Below are positions 1 through 12,015 of a DNA stretch of 64,000 bases, piece by piece. The notes below the pieces were generated by a model. It searched no databases, was not told the origin of the DNA, and was given only the letters and a program-made list of their open reading frames with translations. Both the position numbers and the translations under genes were made by a program. The stretch spans positions 82,501-146,500 of the forward strand of contig NZ_CP024307.1 of NCBI RefSeq assembly GCF_002944405.1, read 5' to 3'. The DNA comes from Sinorhizobium fredii. GTDB taxonomy: Bacteria; Pseudomonadota; Alphaproteobacteria; Rhizobiales; Rhizobiaceae. The stretch's first letter is position 1; every line of letters starts with the position of its first letter.

Positions 1-2645
<2,645 letters not shown>

Positions 2646-2875
2646 CTTGTTGCCTATGCTCATCAAACGAAGTTTGATGATGCTATCTCTGTCCTCACGC
2701 TGTCGCGATCGGAAGATCGCTTCGCTGCGGACGGCGCGCGCCACAAGGCGCGACGCGCTCTGCGCTTGCGGCATTCGGCCGGGGCGGCAGACAAAAGACG
2801 TGTTCAAAAAAAGAGGCGAAAGCCTCACCAGCTTCTCACAATTGCTCCCTCCGGGAGCAAAACTTGCGCTTTGCC
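2646..2875 (+). other. 23S-5S transcribed spacer with processing hairpins
   Basis: No gene is visible. Two perfect stem-loops stand out: 9-bp arms at 2660-2668 and 2672-2680 with a GAA loop, right after 23S, and 8-bp arms at 2842-2849 and 2853-2860 with a TCC loop, just before 5S. They are probably rRNA processing structures. Confidence 0.7.
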
Positions 2876-3007
2876 GACCTGGTGGTTCTGGCGGGGTGGC
2901 TGCACCCGTTCCCATTCCGAACACGGCCGTGAAACGCCCCAGCGCCGATGGTACTTCGTCTTAAGACGCGGGAGAGTAGGTCGCTGCCAGGTCTGCAAAG
3001 CGCAAGT
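2862..3007 (+). repeat. 13-bp inverted repeat flanking the 5S gene
   Basis: ACTTGCGCTTTGC at 2862-2874 is the exact reverse complement of GCAAAGCGCAAGT at 2995-3007. With the internal GACCTGG/CCAGGTC pairing (2876-2882 and 2987-2993) this extends the 5S terminal helix to about 20 bp with one C/T mismatch (2875/2994). In the precursor RNA it would be a long duplex suited to RNase III or E processing. Confidence 0.85.
2877..2992 (+). rRNA. rrf: 5S ribosomal RNA
   Basis: The sequence has the usual 5S core (CACCCGTTCCCATTCCGAAC, then a loop E/helix IV region ending GGGAGAGTAGG) and terminal complementarity between ACCTGG at the start and CCAGGT at the end. It lies about 230 bases after 23S and 88 bases before tRNA-fMet, the normal order for a rhizobial rrn operon. 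Confidence 0.96.
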
Positions 3008-3080
3008 CAAAAACATCTTCTCGCACACACGCGGCCCCTCCCAAGACCGGGCCAACACTACTCGGAATTCGACGACTTGA

Positions 3081-3157
<77 letters not shown>

Positions 3158-3172
3158 AATAGTCCTCAAAAC

Positions 3173-3196
3173 GGCCCGCCAAGCGCGGGCCTTTTT
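3173..3196 (+). terminator. Rho-independent terminator of the rrn operon
   Basis: A 7-bp GC stem (GGCCCGC at 3173-3179, GCGGGCC at 3185-3191) with a 5-base loop is followed by five T residues. It starts 15 bases after tRNA-fMet. Confidence 0.85.
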
Positions 3197-3357
3197 GCGT
3201 TCGCCTCCCCGCGCAACCCCCGCTGAAGCCGGCACAAGCCCCGCCGAACCTGTCCTCCGCCTCCCTTGTCCGGATCGAGGGGCTGTGCATTGCCGGAGCG
3301 CATCCACGGGCGCAATATAAGCAACGGAGAATATTAATCCGGGGGAACTCGGGGATC

Positions 3358-6300
3358 ATGTTACGGCACCGCTTAATCCTCCCCGTCGCAGGCGTCGTTC
3401 TCGTTCTATGTCTCGTGTTGGCCGGCTTATGGATTTGGACGGGGAATTTTATCGTCTCGATCATGTCGGAGCGCCTGATCCGGGAGGTGACTCAAGCCGT
3501 CAATCGCGACGTCGGCCATCGGGTTCGCGCCGCCGAGAAGGCGGTATCGCGCCTCGCCAATGATCTTCTCCGCCGCGACGTCGCGCTCCGTGATCGCGAG
3601 GCGGTCGCACGGGAGCTTTATGCTTTGTTGGCCGAGGAGCCCGATGTCGACTGGATGTTTTTCGGCAACGAGGCCGGCGGGCTCGTTTCTGTCGGACGAC
3701 TGGCGGATTCGAACGTCGTGTTTCTGATGACCGATGATTTTCGTGCCGGCGTCGTGCGCGAGTTCGAAGCATTGGAAGGCGGCAAGATCGGCCGTTTGCG
3801 CAAGTCGGAAGCCCCGTTCGATGCACGCGGAAGGACCTGGTACGTTGAGGCAAAGAAAACGGGCGCGCGATATTGGACGGAGCCCTATCTCGGTCTGGTC
3901 GAGCCGATTCTGGGGACGTCCCTTTCCACTCCGGTCGTCGACAAGGACGGCAACTTCGTTGGGGTGGGCGGGATCGACCTCATCCTCACGCAACTTTCCA
4001 GGTCCCTACAGACGCTCGATGTCGGCGACAATGGCCGTGCCTTCATCGTTGACGCCAGCGGACATTTGATAGGAGCTTCGGGAGGCGTGTCGCCCGTCAC
4101 CATCGGTGCTGATGGCGGGCATGTGCGTCTGCAGGCATCCGCGGCCACCGATCCCATTATCCACGCGACCGCCGGCTACCTTGGCCGATATCCAGCCGTC
4201 GCCGGGTCGTCTTCGGCTGAGCCGAGCGTGTTTTCCTTCAGCGATCCTGAGCACGGCACGATCTATGCGGCGGTCGACGGGGTCGAACCCGCTGCGCTGA
4301 ACTGGACGATCGTCTCGGCCGTGCCGGCTTCGGATTTCCTGACGCCTGTGTTCCGCGCGGCCATTCTCTCCATCGGCGTCGGCGCCGCCATCATCGCCAG
4401 CTTCGTGGTTCTCGGACTTGCGGTGGTCGGACGCACCTTGCGGCCGCTGACGGCGCTGACGCAGGCGGCGCATGCGATAGCAAGCGGGGAATGGCGAGAC
4501 GTTCCCAAGGTTCGCCGAAACGATGAAGTCGGGCTGCTTACCGAAGCCTTCACCCTCATGACCTCCCGTCTCAAGGAGACGCTGGAGGGGCTGCGTCGAA
4601 GTGAGGCCAATTTCGCAGAAGCGCAGCGCGTTGCCCATGTCGGCTATTGGGAACGCGATCTCGGCACGGATTGTCTCACCTGGTCCGAGGAGACCTACCG
4701 CATCTTCGGGCTGGCGCCGCGCGCTGGCGCGGTCAGTCTCGCCGAAGCGGTCGATCGGATACATCCGGAGGACCGGTCGAGCTGGAGCAAGGCCGCCACC
4801 GAAGCCGTGCGCGGCGAGTCGCGTTACGACCTGGAGTACCGCATCATCCGGCCCACCGGCGAGCAGCGTATCGTTCACAGCCAAGGCGATCTGACCAGGG
4901 ACATGTCGGGCCGGGCGCTCAGCATGTTCGGCACGATCCAGGACATCACGGAACGCAAGCGGGCGGAAGAGGCGCTGCGCGACAGCGAGGAACAGTGGAG
5001 AGCCGTATTCGAGAACAATCCGACGATGTATTTCATGGTGGACGCGACCGGCACAATTGTGTCCGTGAACCCCTTTGGGGCGGAGCAGCTCGGTTACACG
5101 GTCGACGAATTGATCGGCCGTCCCGTGCAGGACGTCTTTTACGAGGCGGACCGGGACGCCGTGATGCGGCATGCGGCCGCCTGCCTCGAACATCTCGGCC
5201 AGGCGATGAGCTGGGAGCTGCGTAAGATCCGCAAGGACGGCTCGATGCTCTGGGTTCGCGAGACGGCCCGATCGATGGTGATCAGGAAGCGGCCCGTCAT
5301 CCTGATCGTCTGCGAAGACGTTACCGAGCGCAAGCGCGCCGAAGAGGCCGCCCGGCGCAGCGAAGAGGAACTTCGCGAGGTGATTGAGACAGTTCCGGCA
5401 ATGGTGTGGACCGCCTTGCCCGATGGCCGCATCGATTTCATCAATCGGCGGTGGCAGGAGTTCACCGGCTTGTCTCTCGACGGGGTTCCGCCGGCAGACT
5501 GGGAGCCCGAAGCCCGGTTCCACCCGGACGACCTCGAGCACTACATGTCCAGATGGCGTGCGTCCCTGGTAACGGGGCGACCCTTCGAGGCCGAGGTGCG
5601 GATCCGCCGAGCCTCGGACGGCGAGTATCGCTGGTGGTTCGAAAGTGCCGTGCCGCTCAGGGACGAGCACGGAAACATTGTCAAATGGTACGGTTTCCTC
5701 GTCGACATCGAAGACCGAAAGCGAGCCGAGGAAGCGCTGCAGCAGGCGCAGGCGGAGCTTGCCCATGTCACCCGCGTAACGACGATGGGCGCCCTGACAT
5801 CCTCGATCGCTCACGAGGTCAACCAGCCGCTGGCCGCCGTGGTCACCAATGCCAACGCCGCCCTGCGCTGGCTTGCAAGCCAGCCCCCCAACCTCGAGGA
5901 AGCGCGGCAGACGCTCGGGCGCATCGTGCGGGACGGCCACCGCGCCGGCGAGGTGATCGGCCGGGTGCGGGGCCTCCTGAAGAAGACGGCGACGGTCACG
6001 GCACAGGTGGATCTGAACGGTCTCATCGAAGATTCGATAGCACTCGTTCACGGCGAGGTCCGCGGCCACCGCGTGACGCTGCGAACCGAACTGGCTGAGG
6101 ACCTGCCGCCTGTCGCAGGCGACCGGGTCCAACTGCAGCAGGTAATTCTGAACCTGGTGATGAACGGCATCGAGTCTATGAAGAAAGTCGCGGACCGGCC
6201 ACGAGAGTTGCTCATCACCTCCAAATCCGAAGCATCCGGGATGGCGTTGGTGGCGGTGCAGGACACCGGCGTCGGACTGGAACCGAAGGATACGGAGCGC

Positions 6301-6483
6301 GTGTTCGAGGCGTTTTTTACGACGAAGGCCGAGGGTCTGGGCATGGGACTGGCAATCTGCCGTTCGATCATCGAGGCGCATGGGGGCCGGCTATGGGCCG
6401 AAGCTAAGGAACCCTGGGGAGCCGTTTTTCAATTCTGCCTGCCCACGTATCCGGACGACAGCGTTTCTGCTGCGGGGACGTAG
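3358..6483 (+). CDS. Membrane sensor histidine kinase, Cache-HAMP-PASx3
   Basis: A 1041-residue transmembrane kinase. A transmembrane segment at about 6-28 is followed by a large periplasmic region to about 325 of Cache type, a second transmembrane segment near 333-358, a HAMP linker (to about 411), three PAS/PAC units (about 420-540, 550-660, 675-795), HisKA with the phosphorylated His at 819 (AHEVNQPL) and HATPase (N box near QQVILNLVMNGIES, G boxes DTGVGL and GLGMGLAI). The HisKA type is the one usually paired with FixJ/NodW-like regulators, and one lies downstream at 7320. A lone receiver (6519-6899) is convergent, 35 bases away. The signal is unknown; Cache domains usually bind small organic molecules. 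Control of the nearby xox genes is possible but not shown. Confidence 0.9.
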   Translation: MLRHRLILPVAGVVLVLCLVLAGLWIWTGNFIVSIMSERLIREVTQAVNRDVGHRVRAAEKAVSRLANDLLRRDVALRDREAVARELYALLAEEPDVDWMFFGNEAGGLVSVGRLADSNVVFLMTDDFRAGVVREFEALEGGKIGRLRKSEAPFDARGRTWYVEAKKTGARYWTEPYLGLVEPILGTSLSTPVVDKDGNFVGVGGIDLILTQLSRSLQTLDVGDNGRAFIVDASGHLIGASGGVSPVTIGADGGHVRLQASAATDPIIHATAGYLGRYPAVAGSSSAEPSVFSFSDPEHGTIYAAVDGVEPAALNWTIVSAVPASDFLTPVFRAAILSIGVGAAIIASFVVLGLAVVGRTLRPLTALTQAAHAIASGEWRDVPKVRRNDEVGLLTEAFTLMTSRLKETLEGLRRSEANFAEAQRVAHVGYWERDLGTDCLTWSEETYRIFGLAPRAGAVSLAEAVDRIHPEDRSSWSKAATEAVRGESRYDLEYRIIRPTGEQRIVHSQGDLTRDMSGRALSMFGTIQDITERKRAEEALRDSEEQWRAVFENNPTMYFMVDATGTIVSVNPFGAEQLGYTVDELIGRPVQDVFYEADRDAVMRHAAACLEHLGQAMSWELRKIRKDGSMLWVRETARSMVIRKRPVILIVCEDVTERKRAEEAARRSEEELREVIETVPAMVWTALPDGRIDFINRRWQEFTGLSLDGVPPADWEPEARFHPDDLEHYMSRWRASLVTGRPFEAEVRIRRASDGEYRWWFESAVPLRDEHGNIVKWYGFLVDIEDRKRAEEALQQAQAELAHVTRVTTMGALTSSIAHEVNQPLAAVVTNANAALRWLASQPPNLEEARQTLGRIVRDGHRAGEVIGRVRGLLKKTATVTAQVDLNGLIEDSIALVHGEVRGHRVTLRTELAEDLPPVAGDRVQLQQVILNLVMNGIESMKKVADRPRELLITSKSEASGMALVAVQDTGVGLEPKDTERVFEAFFTTKAEGLGMGLAICRSIIEAHGGRLWAEAKEPWGAVFQFCLPTYPDDSVSAAGT

Positions 6484-6518
6484 AAGGATCGCTGTAGCGG
6501 CAGCGGTTCGGACTTCAA

Positions 6519-6899
6519 TCACCTGGGATGCCGCTCCAGGCCTGAGCGGATGCAGGTCAGCAGTTCCTGCTCGCCAAACGGCTTTTCCAGATAGCCGACA
6601 ATGTCCGGGCTCAGCCCGCGCGCCCGAAGATTCTCGTTCGGATAGGCAGTGATCAGGACGGTCGGCATGCTCACGCCCAAGTCGACGAGCCGGCGGTGCA
6701 GCTCGAGCCCGCTCATGCCTGGCATGTGGATGTCCGTAACCAGGCAGTCCGTGTCGCGAAGACGGGGGAAGGCAAGGAAATCGTCGGCGGATGAAAAGGC
6801 CTCCGCGTCGAACCCCAGCGATCTCATGAGGCCCGTGGTCGCCTCGCGCATCGACTGGTCGTCATCGACGATCGCAATGAGAGGCTTCTTGGTTGGCAC
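6519..6899 (-). CDS. Single-domain response regulator (FixJ-like receiver)
   Basis: A 126-residue receiver with no output domain. It shows the acidic pair in AIVDDDQSM, the phosphoacceptor in CLVTDIHMPGMSG, the conserved Thr/Ser region ITAYPN and the Lys of LEKPF. The start is taken as GTG at 6899 because TGGAGG lies 5-10 bases upstream and the protein then begins just before the receiver; a longer ATG form from 6986 would add 29 residues with no domain. It sits between the kinase gene (convergent) and the FixJ-type regulator (divergent), so it may be an extra phosphate acceptor or competitor for that kinase. Confidence 0.85.
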   Translation of the reverse strand: MPTKKPLIAIVDDDQSMREATTGLMRSLGFDAEAFSSADDFLAFPRLRDTDCLVTDIHMPGMSGLELHRRLVDLGVSMPTVLITAYPNENLRARGLSPDIVGYLEKPFGEQELLTCIRSGLERHPR

Positions 6900-7319
6900 T
6901 GCCGCCTCCAAATACGCGATGGCGTCTTGCTGAAATCGAGCGTTACGGAGCAGGTCGTAACTTACAGCAGCAAGCGGGGGCGACAAAGGCAGAGCACCCT
7001 ATACAATGGTATAGCTTCATCGGAAGGGTCCGCGCGACGAGCGTGAATTTTTCGGCTCGCGGGTGCCGACGATGCCGCTCGGCAGCGGCCCGAACGCGAC
7101 GCCCCACCAGCCCCGTCGCCATGTAAATGACCTTGTGACCGAGATAATTCGGGCGCATGCTGAGCTACGAGACGAGTTCGTTTCGGAAATGGCTGAGGAG
7201 AGGGGAGTGTTGACATCGCGTCACCCGCGCTCTGCCGCTTCGCCTCCGCGCGAGGCCGCAGCGGCGGGCGCCGACAGATCGCTTCAACAAGAGCGGGCTC
7301 CCTGTTGGGGAGCGACGAC
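6900..7319. promoter_or_regulatory. Divergent intergenic region with a CTATAC/GTATAG palindrome
   Basis: About 420 bases separate the two divergent response regulator genes. The one clear element is an inverted repeat, CTATAC (6999-7004) and GTATAG (7009-7014) with an AATG spacer, inside ACCCTATACAATGGTATAG. It could be a regulator operator. The octamer CCCTATAC recurs at 9190-9197. No convincing gene is present here. Confidence 0.4.
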
Positions 7320-7955
7320 ATGACCGAGGCGCCTGCAACCGTCATCGTCATCGATGACGATCCGGCAATTCGCGAGGCGCTCGGCAGCCTGCTGCGGTCC
7401 GTCGGGTTTGAAGTGCAACTCCTCGCCTCGGTGAGCGACCTCCTCAATTCAGGTCGACCAGCCGGGCCGAGCTGCCTCGTGCTCGATGTCCGCCTGCCCG
7501 GGCAAAGCGGACTTGAATGTCAGCGGGAGCTGTCGCGGCGAGACATTCAGCTCCCGATCGTCTTCATTACCGGGCATGGCGACATTCCAATGTCCGTGCA
7601 GGCGATGAAGGGAGGGGCAATCGAGTTCCTGACGAAGCCGTTCCGCGATCAGGATCTTCTCGACGCCGTTCATCTCGGCCTCGCCCGCGACCGTGCCTGG
7701 CTTGAGAATGAAAAGGCCTTGTCCACCTTGCATGCAAGTTACGAGAGCCTGACGCCCCGGGAGCGCGAGGTGATGGCTTTGGTGGTGGCGGGACGGCTCA
7801 ACAAGCAGATCGCCGGCGATCTGGGCGTCAGCGAGATCACGGTGAAGGTCCATCGCAGCCAGGTGATGCAGAAGATGCGGGCGAAGTCCTTGCCGGAGCT
7901 CGCCCGCATGGCGGACAAGCTGAAGCTCGCGCCCGGAAATCCGCAAGGCTCATAA
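7320..7955 (+). CDS. FixJ/LuxR-family response regulator
   Basis: A 211-residue regulator with an N-terminal receiver (acidic cluster VIDDDPA, phosphoacceptor Asp56 in VLDVRLPG, ITGHGD, Lys in TKPF) and a C-terminal LuxR-type helix-turn-helix (LTPREREVMALVVAG, then SEITVKVHRSQVMQKM). ATG at 7320 is preferred over an in-frame TTG at 7305 because GGGGAG lies just upstream at the right distance. It is the likely partner of the 3358-6483 kinase and would activate or repress promoters on phosphorylation. LuxR-type regulators of this class control PQQ-alcohol dehydrogenases in other proteobacteria, which makes the xox genes a reasonable target; that is inference. Confidence 0.92.
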   Translation: MTEAPATVIVIDDDPAIREALGSLLRSVGFEVQLLASVSDLLNSGRPAGPSCLVLDVRLPGQSGLECQRELSRRDIQLPIVFITGHGDIPMSVQAMKGGAIEFLTKPFRDQDLLDAVHLGLARDRAWLENEKALSTLHASYESLTPREREVMALVVAGRLNKQIAGDLGVSEITVKVHRSQVMQKMRAKSLPELARMADKLKLAPGNPQGS

Positions 7956-8111
7956 GTTCGTATAAGACATGATGGCCTCACGTATAGGTCATCCCCTCCG
8001 CGCCGGTGCCCGATCTTTCCTCCTGGCCAATAGCCGTCGCGGACCCTTGCTGTTACCCTCAGGGCTACTTCTTCCCGTCGGGCCATTTGCTTTCAGATCG
8101 GCCCGCTTTGT
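7956..8111. other. Gap with no gene recognised, possible short transcript
   Basis: No supported coding frame was found between the regulator stop and the strong terminator at 8112-8141. The stretch may be the 3' untranslated part of the regulator mRNA or a separate small RNA ending at that terminator; the sequence alone does not decide. Confidence 0.4.
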
Positions 8112-8141
8112 GCCCCTCCCCGTCCCGGAGGGGCTTTTTTT
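8112..8141 (+). terminator. Strong rho-independent terminator
   Basis: An 8-bp stem, GCCCCTCC (8112-8119) with GGAGGGGC (8127-8134), is followed directly by seven T residues. It lies 157 bases after the FixJ-type regulator, an unusual distance for the terminator of that gene. Confidence 0.9.
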
Positions 8142-8332
8142 GTCGGCATCGATCTGCGGGTCATAGCCCGGCGCCCGGAAGTCGTGCGGGAACGAGCACC
8201 CGGATGGCCGCGGGGACCACATGAGCGGATCAATCTCTTCTGAGGTGGTGGGAGAAGGGCGCCGCGATCGTCAGCTTTGAGCCGGTCGCGGCCAGGTAAA
8301 AGATGGCGTAAGGCCCGATGGGCGCCTTGACC

Positions 8333-8677
8333 CTAATGTATGGTCAAGGTCTGCACAGGAGGGCTGAGTTCTTCCTCAACCAGGCGAACAAGCTCCAGCG
8401 AGTACCAGGAAAGGCCGAAGCGGGTTCCGGTGACGTAAAGTGTGAAGGCGGATGTCAGGGCGCGCAGAGCTCGGCCCCCCTGATGCGCGGCCGGCTCCCG
8501 CGGCGTAACGCAAAATGTCATCAAATGCGCTTCCGAGTGCGGATTCGGCCGTGGCGCATAGTCGGGCGGCATGTAGAGCGGATGGCCCGGCAGGGCGGTC
8601 CATCCTTCCGATACGCGCTGGGAGAACAGCTGCAATGGGAGCAGATCGATTTCGATGCTGTTGGGTTCCTGTGTCAT
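8333..8677 (-). CDS. Hypothetical protein, 114 residues
   Basis: The protein starts at ATG 8677, 11 bases after the stop of the 8689-9009 gene, so the two are probably one transcript. It has no signal peptide, no transmembrane segment and no motif recognised; it is rich in Pro, His and Leu, with a hydrophobic stretch near the C-terminus. A longer frame from 8917 would overlap the upstream gene and its extra part looks like shadow translation. Function unknown. Confidence 0.55.
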   Translation of the reverse strand: MTQEPNSIEIDLLPLQLFSQRVSEGWTALPGHPLYMPPDYAPRPNPHSEAHLMTFCVTPREPAAHQGGRALRALTSAFTLYVTGTRFGLSWYSLELVRLVEEELSPPVQTLTIH

Positions 8678-8688
8678 GGTTACAATCC

Positions 8689-9009
8689 CTAGAAGGAACG
8701 CGGAGGAACGAAGAGGCAGATGGTGCGCCCCGTGGGCTCGCCGGCCACGGTGCAGTGGTGAAACTGCCCGTCCGGGCTGTTCTTGATGCGAGTGTCCCGC
8801 GGCATGATGAGCTCGCCCGTTAGCTTGATGACATACCCTCGCGGCCCTTCGAGAACCGCCTGATCCCGGATTTCGCGGCAGTCCATTCCGCTGCAGCATG
8901 AGAACGGATAGGTCCATCCGTTCGGCTGCGCCGCCGTCGGCGTCGCATCATGCGCAGCTGCCGGAACGGCTGTCGCGACGGCAAGGAGGACCGCTGCTGG
9001 CTTGCTCAT
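8689..9009 (-). CDS. Small exported Cys-containing protein
   Basis: A 106-residue protein starting at ATG 9009. Residues 1 to about 20 (MSKPAAVLLAVATAVPAAAH) form a signal peptide ending in an Ala-rich cleavage site. The mature part has a CCSGMDC cluster and two further Cys (HHC, TIC), as expected for a disulfide-bonded periplasmic protein. I recall similar short CCS..DC proteins in Rhizobiales but know no function. It leads a two-gene unit with the 8333-8677 gene. Confidence 0.7.
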   Translation of the reverse strand: MSKPAAVLLAVATAVPAAAHDATPTAAQPNGWTYPFSCCSGMDCREIRDQAVLEGPRGYVIKLTGELIMPRDTRIKNSPDGQFHHCTVAGEPTGRTICLFVPPRSF

Positions 9010-9247
9010 ATTCCACACCTCAATTTGAGCCGCCGTTGCAGCGCCTCTGGCGCTCCCCAGCGCCGCTTTTTGATCATGGCGCCCGGCGGAAACGGCTCTC
9101 CGCGGGAGTATGTAGCTGAGCATAGCAGCAGGGCTCCCGACCGAACTATTGATCGGGAGTACGGATCGGATATCAACGAGGAGGGGGTTCCCTATACGGC
9201 GGTCTAATGCGCGTCGCCCACAATATGCCCCGGTTTCGGGAGGCGGT

Positions 9248-9364
9248 ATGGAGATGACCAAGAACAAGGCGCGCTGGAAGGCTCCTTCCAAAGGAGGCAC
9301 GCGGAATGGGACCGAGGTGACGCGCTATGCCCTTCGGAAAACGCCGTTGGGAGCGGTTCCTTAG
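9248..9364 (+). CDS. Possible small basic protein, 38 residues
   Basis: An ATG at 9248 follows GGGAGGCGGT, a near-ideal ribosome binding site, and opens 38 codons rich in Lys, Arg and Thr, ending with TAG at 9362-9364. The neighbours on both sides are on the other strand. The strong binding site is the main support; length and composition give no family. Confidence 0.4.
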   Translation: MEMTKNKARWKAPSKGGTRNGTEVTRYALRKTPLGAVP

Positions 9365-9452
9365 TGTCTTTCTCCTTAAATCGAGGTCGACTTATGGAGA
9401 CATGCAGTAGCACTGGCCGGAAAACCGTCAGCGTGCCATTGCCTGCGAGCCT

Positions 9453-9842
9453 TCACTTTTCGCCGATCAGGCCTTTGATTTCCGTCAGCTTCTTCATACA
9501 GCCCGCCTCGTCGCCGGCGTCCGCCATCTTGCGGGCCTCGGCCGCCAAGGTACTTGGCTTGTCGGCGCTTTCACCGGTACGGGTTCCGGTTACCTGCTCC
9601 TGATGGGGCGATATCGCTTCGGTCTGGGTACCGGTCGATCCGGTTATTTCCGTTCCGACGCCCTTCTTCTGTTCGCCGGCGGTAACCTTTTCCTGGTGCT
9701 GCGTAACCGCCCCGCCGGAACCGCCCGTTTCGGCGGAAACGATAGCCTGGTCGAGCTTCTCGAGTTCCTGGCGGCAGTCCGCGAATGCCGGCGCAGCCAG
9801 AAGAAGGGGGACGGCGGTAGCCGCTACAAGACGTATCGACAT
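9453..9842 (-). CDS. Hypothetical exported protein
   Basis: A 129-residue protein from ATG 9842. A signal peptide (MSIRLVAATAVPLLLAAPAFA) is followed by Cys in ADCRQELEKL, a Gly/Thr/Gln/Glu-rich middle with two QHQEKVT/PHQEQVT-like segments, and a helical C-terminus with a second Cys (EAGCMKKLTEIK). The two Cys could form a disulfide closing an N- and C-terminal helical pair. No function is recognised. Confidence 0.7.
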   Translation of the reverse strand: MSIRLVAATAVPLLLAAPAFADCRQELEKLDQAIVSAETGGSGGAVTQHQEKVTAGEQKKGVGTEITGSTGTQTEAISPHQEQVTGTRTGESADKPSTLAAEARKMADAGDEAGCMKKLTEIKGLIGEK

Positions 9843-10021
9843 TTTGCTCTCTTCGCCTCGCTGTTGGGGACGCACTGCGTCCGTTATCCTCTGGGGGCCA
9901 AACAAAGCTCTGCGCGAAGAGTTCCTTGTGGATAGCCGACTGCCTTTAAATTCAACGCGTGCTTAAATTCTCACGGATTTTGCGGGCTTATCATGCGCGA
10001 CTCGAAGCCCGTGCAAACGCG

Positions 10022-10053
10022 CTTACAGCGCGCTTTGCTCAGCGCGCTGTAAG
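10022..10053. repeat. Perfect 12-bp intergenic palindrome
   Basis: CTTACAGCGCGC (10022-10033) and GCGCGCTGTAAG (10042-10053) flank an 8-base loop. It lies 26 bases beyond the gfa stop. There is no T run on either side, so it is either a factor-assisted terminator or mRNA-stabilising hairpin for gfa, or a dispersed palindromic repeat. Confidence 0.75.
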
Positions 10054-10078
10054 GCGGCCTCGACTCGGCCTGTGCCGA

Positions 10079-10654
10079 TCAGCTGGAAAGTGCGCCCGAT
10101 TTTTTCGCGACCCAGGTGGCCACATAGTCCATCAGGGCTGGCGACAGGCAATCATAGGGCTCCAGTCCAAGCTCTCGCAGGCGGCCCCGAATGCCATCCA
10201 TGCGACTGGGGTCGACACCCGCTTCGATGATGGAGGACACGAAGGCCGCAAAGCCGGGCGGGGCCCAGCCCGCCTCCTGGAAGCGCTCGGGATGAATGAA
10301 GTCCAGCCCCTGGAAGGCATGCTCGCGCTCCACCGGCCCATACATATGAACGCCGCACTCGCGGCAGGCGTGCCGCTGGATCAGCGCCGAGGGATCGACC
10401 ACCTGCAGCTTGTCGCCATTTTCGAGCACCGTCACCTTGTCATGCGGAACAACCGCGACAATGGAGAAATAAGCGCCGCCAGGCTTCCAGCATTTAGTGC
10501 AGCCGCAGGCGTGGTTGTGGGCGATCTGTCCCTCGATCCGCACCTTGACCGGCCTGTCCGTGCAGTCGCAGACAAGCGTGCCTCCGGTAAAATTCGGGCT
10601 GGCCGCCCTGATGCCGCCATCCACCGCCGGATGAATTCGAATAGAACTGTCCAT
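10079..10654 (-). CDS. gfa: S-(hydroxymethyl)glutathione synthase (Gfa)
   Basis: A 191-residue protein of the glutathione-dependent formaldehyde-activating family, near the usual length. It accelerates addition of glutathione to formaldehyde. The zinc-ligand pattern of the family is visible: CDC near residues 29-31, CGCTKC near 50-55 and CRECG near 97-101. ATG 10654 is preceded by GGAGG at 8 bases. It follows adhC by 83 bases on the same strand, so product and substrate of the two enzymes match: Gfa makes the substrate AdhC oxidises. Confidence 0.93.
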   Translation of the reverse strand: MDSSIRIHPAVDGGIRAASPNFTGGTLVCDCTDRPVKVRIEGQIAHNHACGCTKCWKPGGAYFSIVAVVPHDKVTVLENGDKLQVVDPSALIQRHACRECGVHMYGPVEREHAFQGLDFIHPERFQEAGWAPPGFAAFVSSIIEAGVDPSRMDGIRGRLRELGLEPYDCLSPALMDYVATWVAKKSGALSS

Positions 10655-10737
10655 TGCGTGTCCTCCCTGTTGTGCCGAAGCCCAATCCTCTCGGGTGCTG
10701 TGGCGCTTCGGTTGGTCCCAGCGACCCGCAGATACGC

Positions 10738-11865
<1,128 letters not shown>

Positions 11866-11965
11866 GTCTCCATCCCCCTTTGCACATTATAATCGACTTG
11901 GGCTGCTTCGTCAGTATACCCGACCAAACGCAGCCCTCTTCCCGACGCTCGGCAGTCAATCTTGG

Positions 11966-11979
11966 CCGGTGACCACCGG
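11966..11979. promoter_or_regulatory. Inverted repeat upstream of adhC
   Basis: CCGGTG (11966-11971) and CACCGG (11974-11979) are separated by two bases, about 100 bases upstream of the adhC start. It may be an operator or part of a hairpin ending the xox transcript. There is no independent support. Confidence 0.3.
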
Positions 11980-12015
11980 TGATCATCTCAGAGACAAGAG
12001 CGACGTCGCCGGCCG

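Noticed and set aside
4006..6381. A 791-codon open frame on the minus strand inside the kinase gene
   Set aside because: High GC leaves long antisense frames; composition is unlike a protein, and the plus strand has a complete kinase.
6943..7158. A 71-codon minus-strand frame ending CCCKLRPAP
   Set aside because: No ribosome binding site, no signal and overlap with the divergent promoter region.
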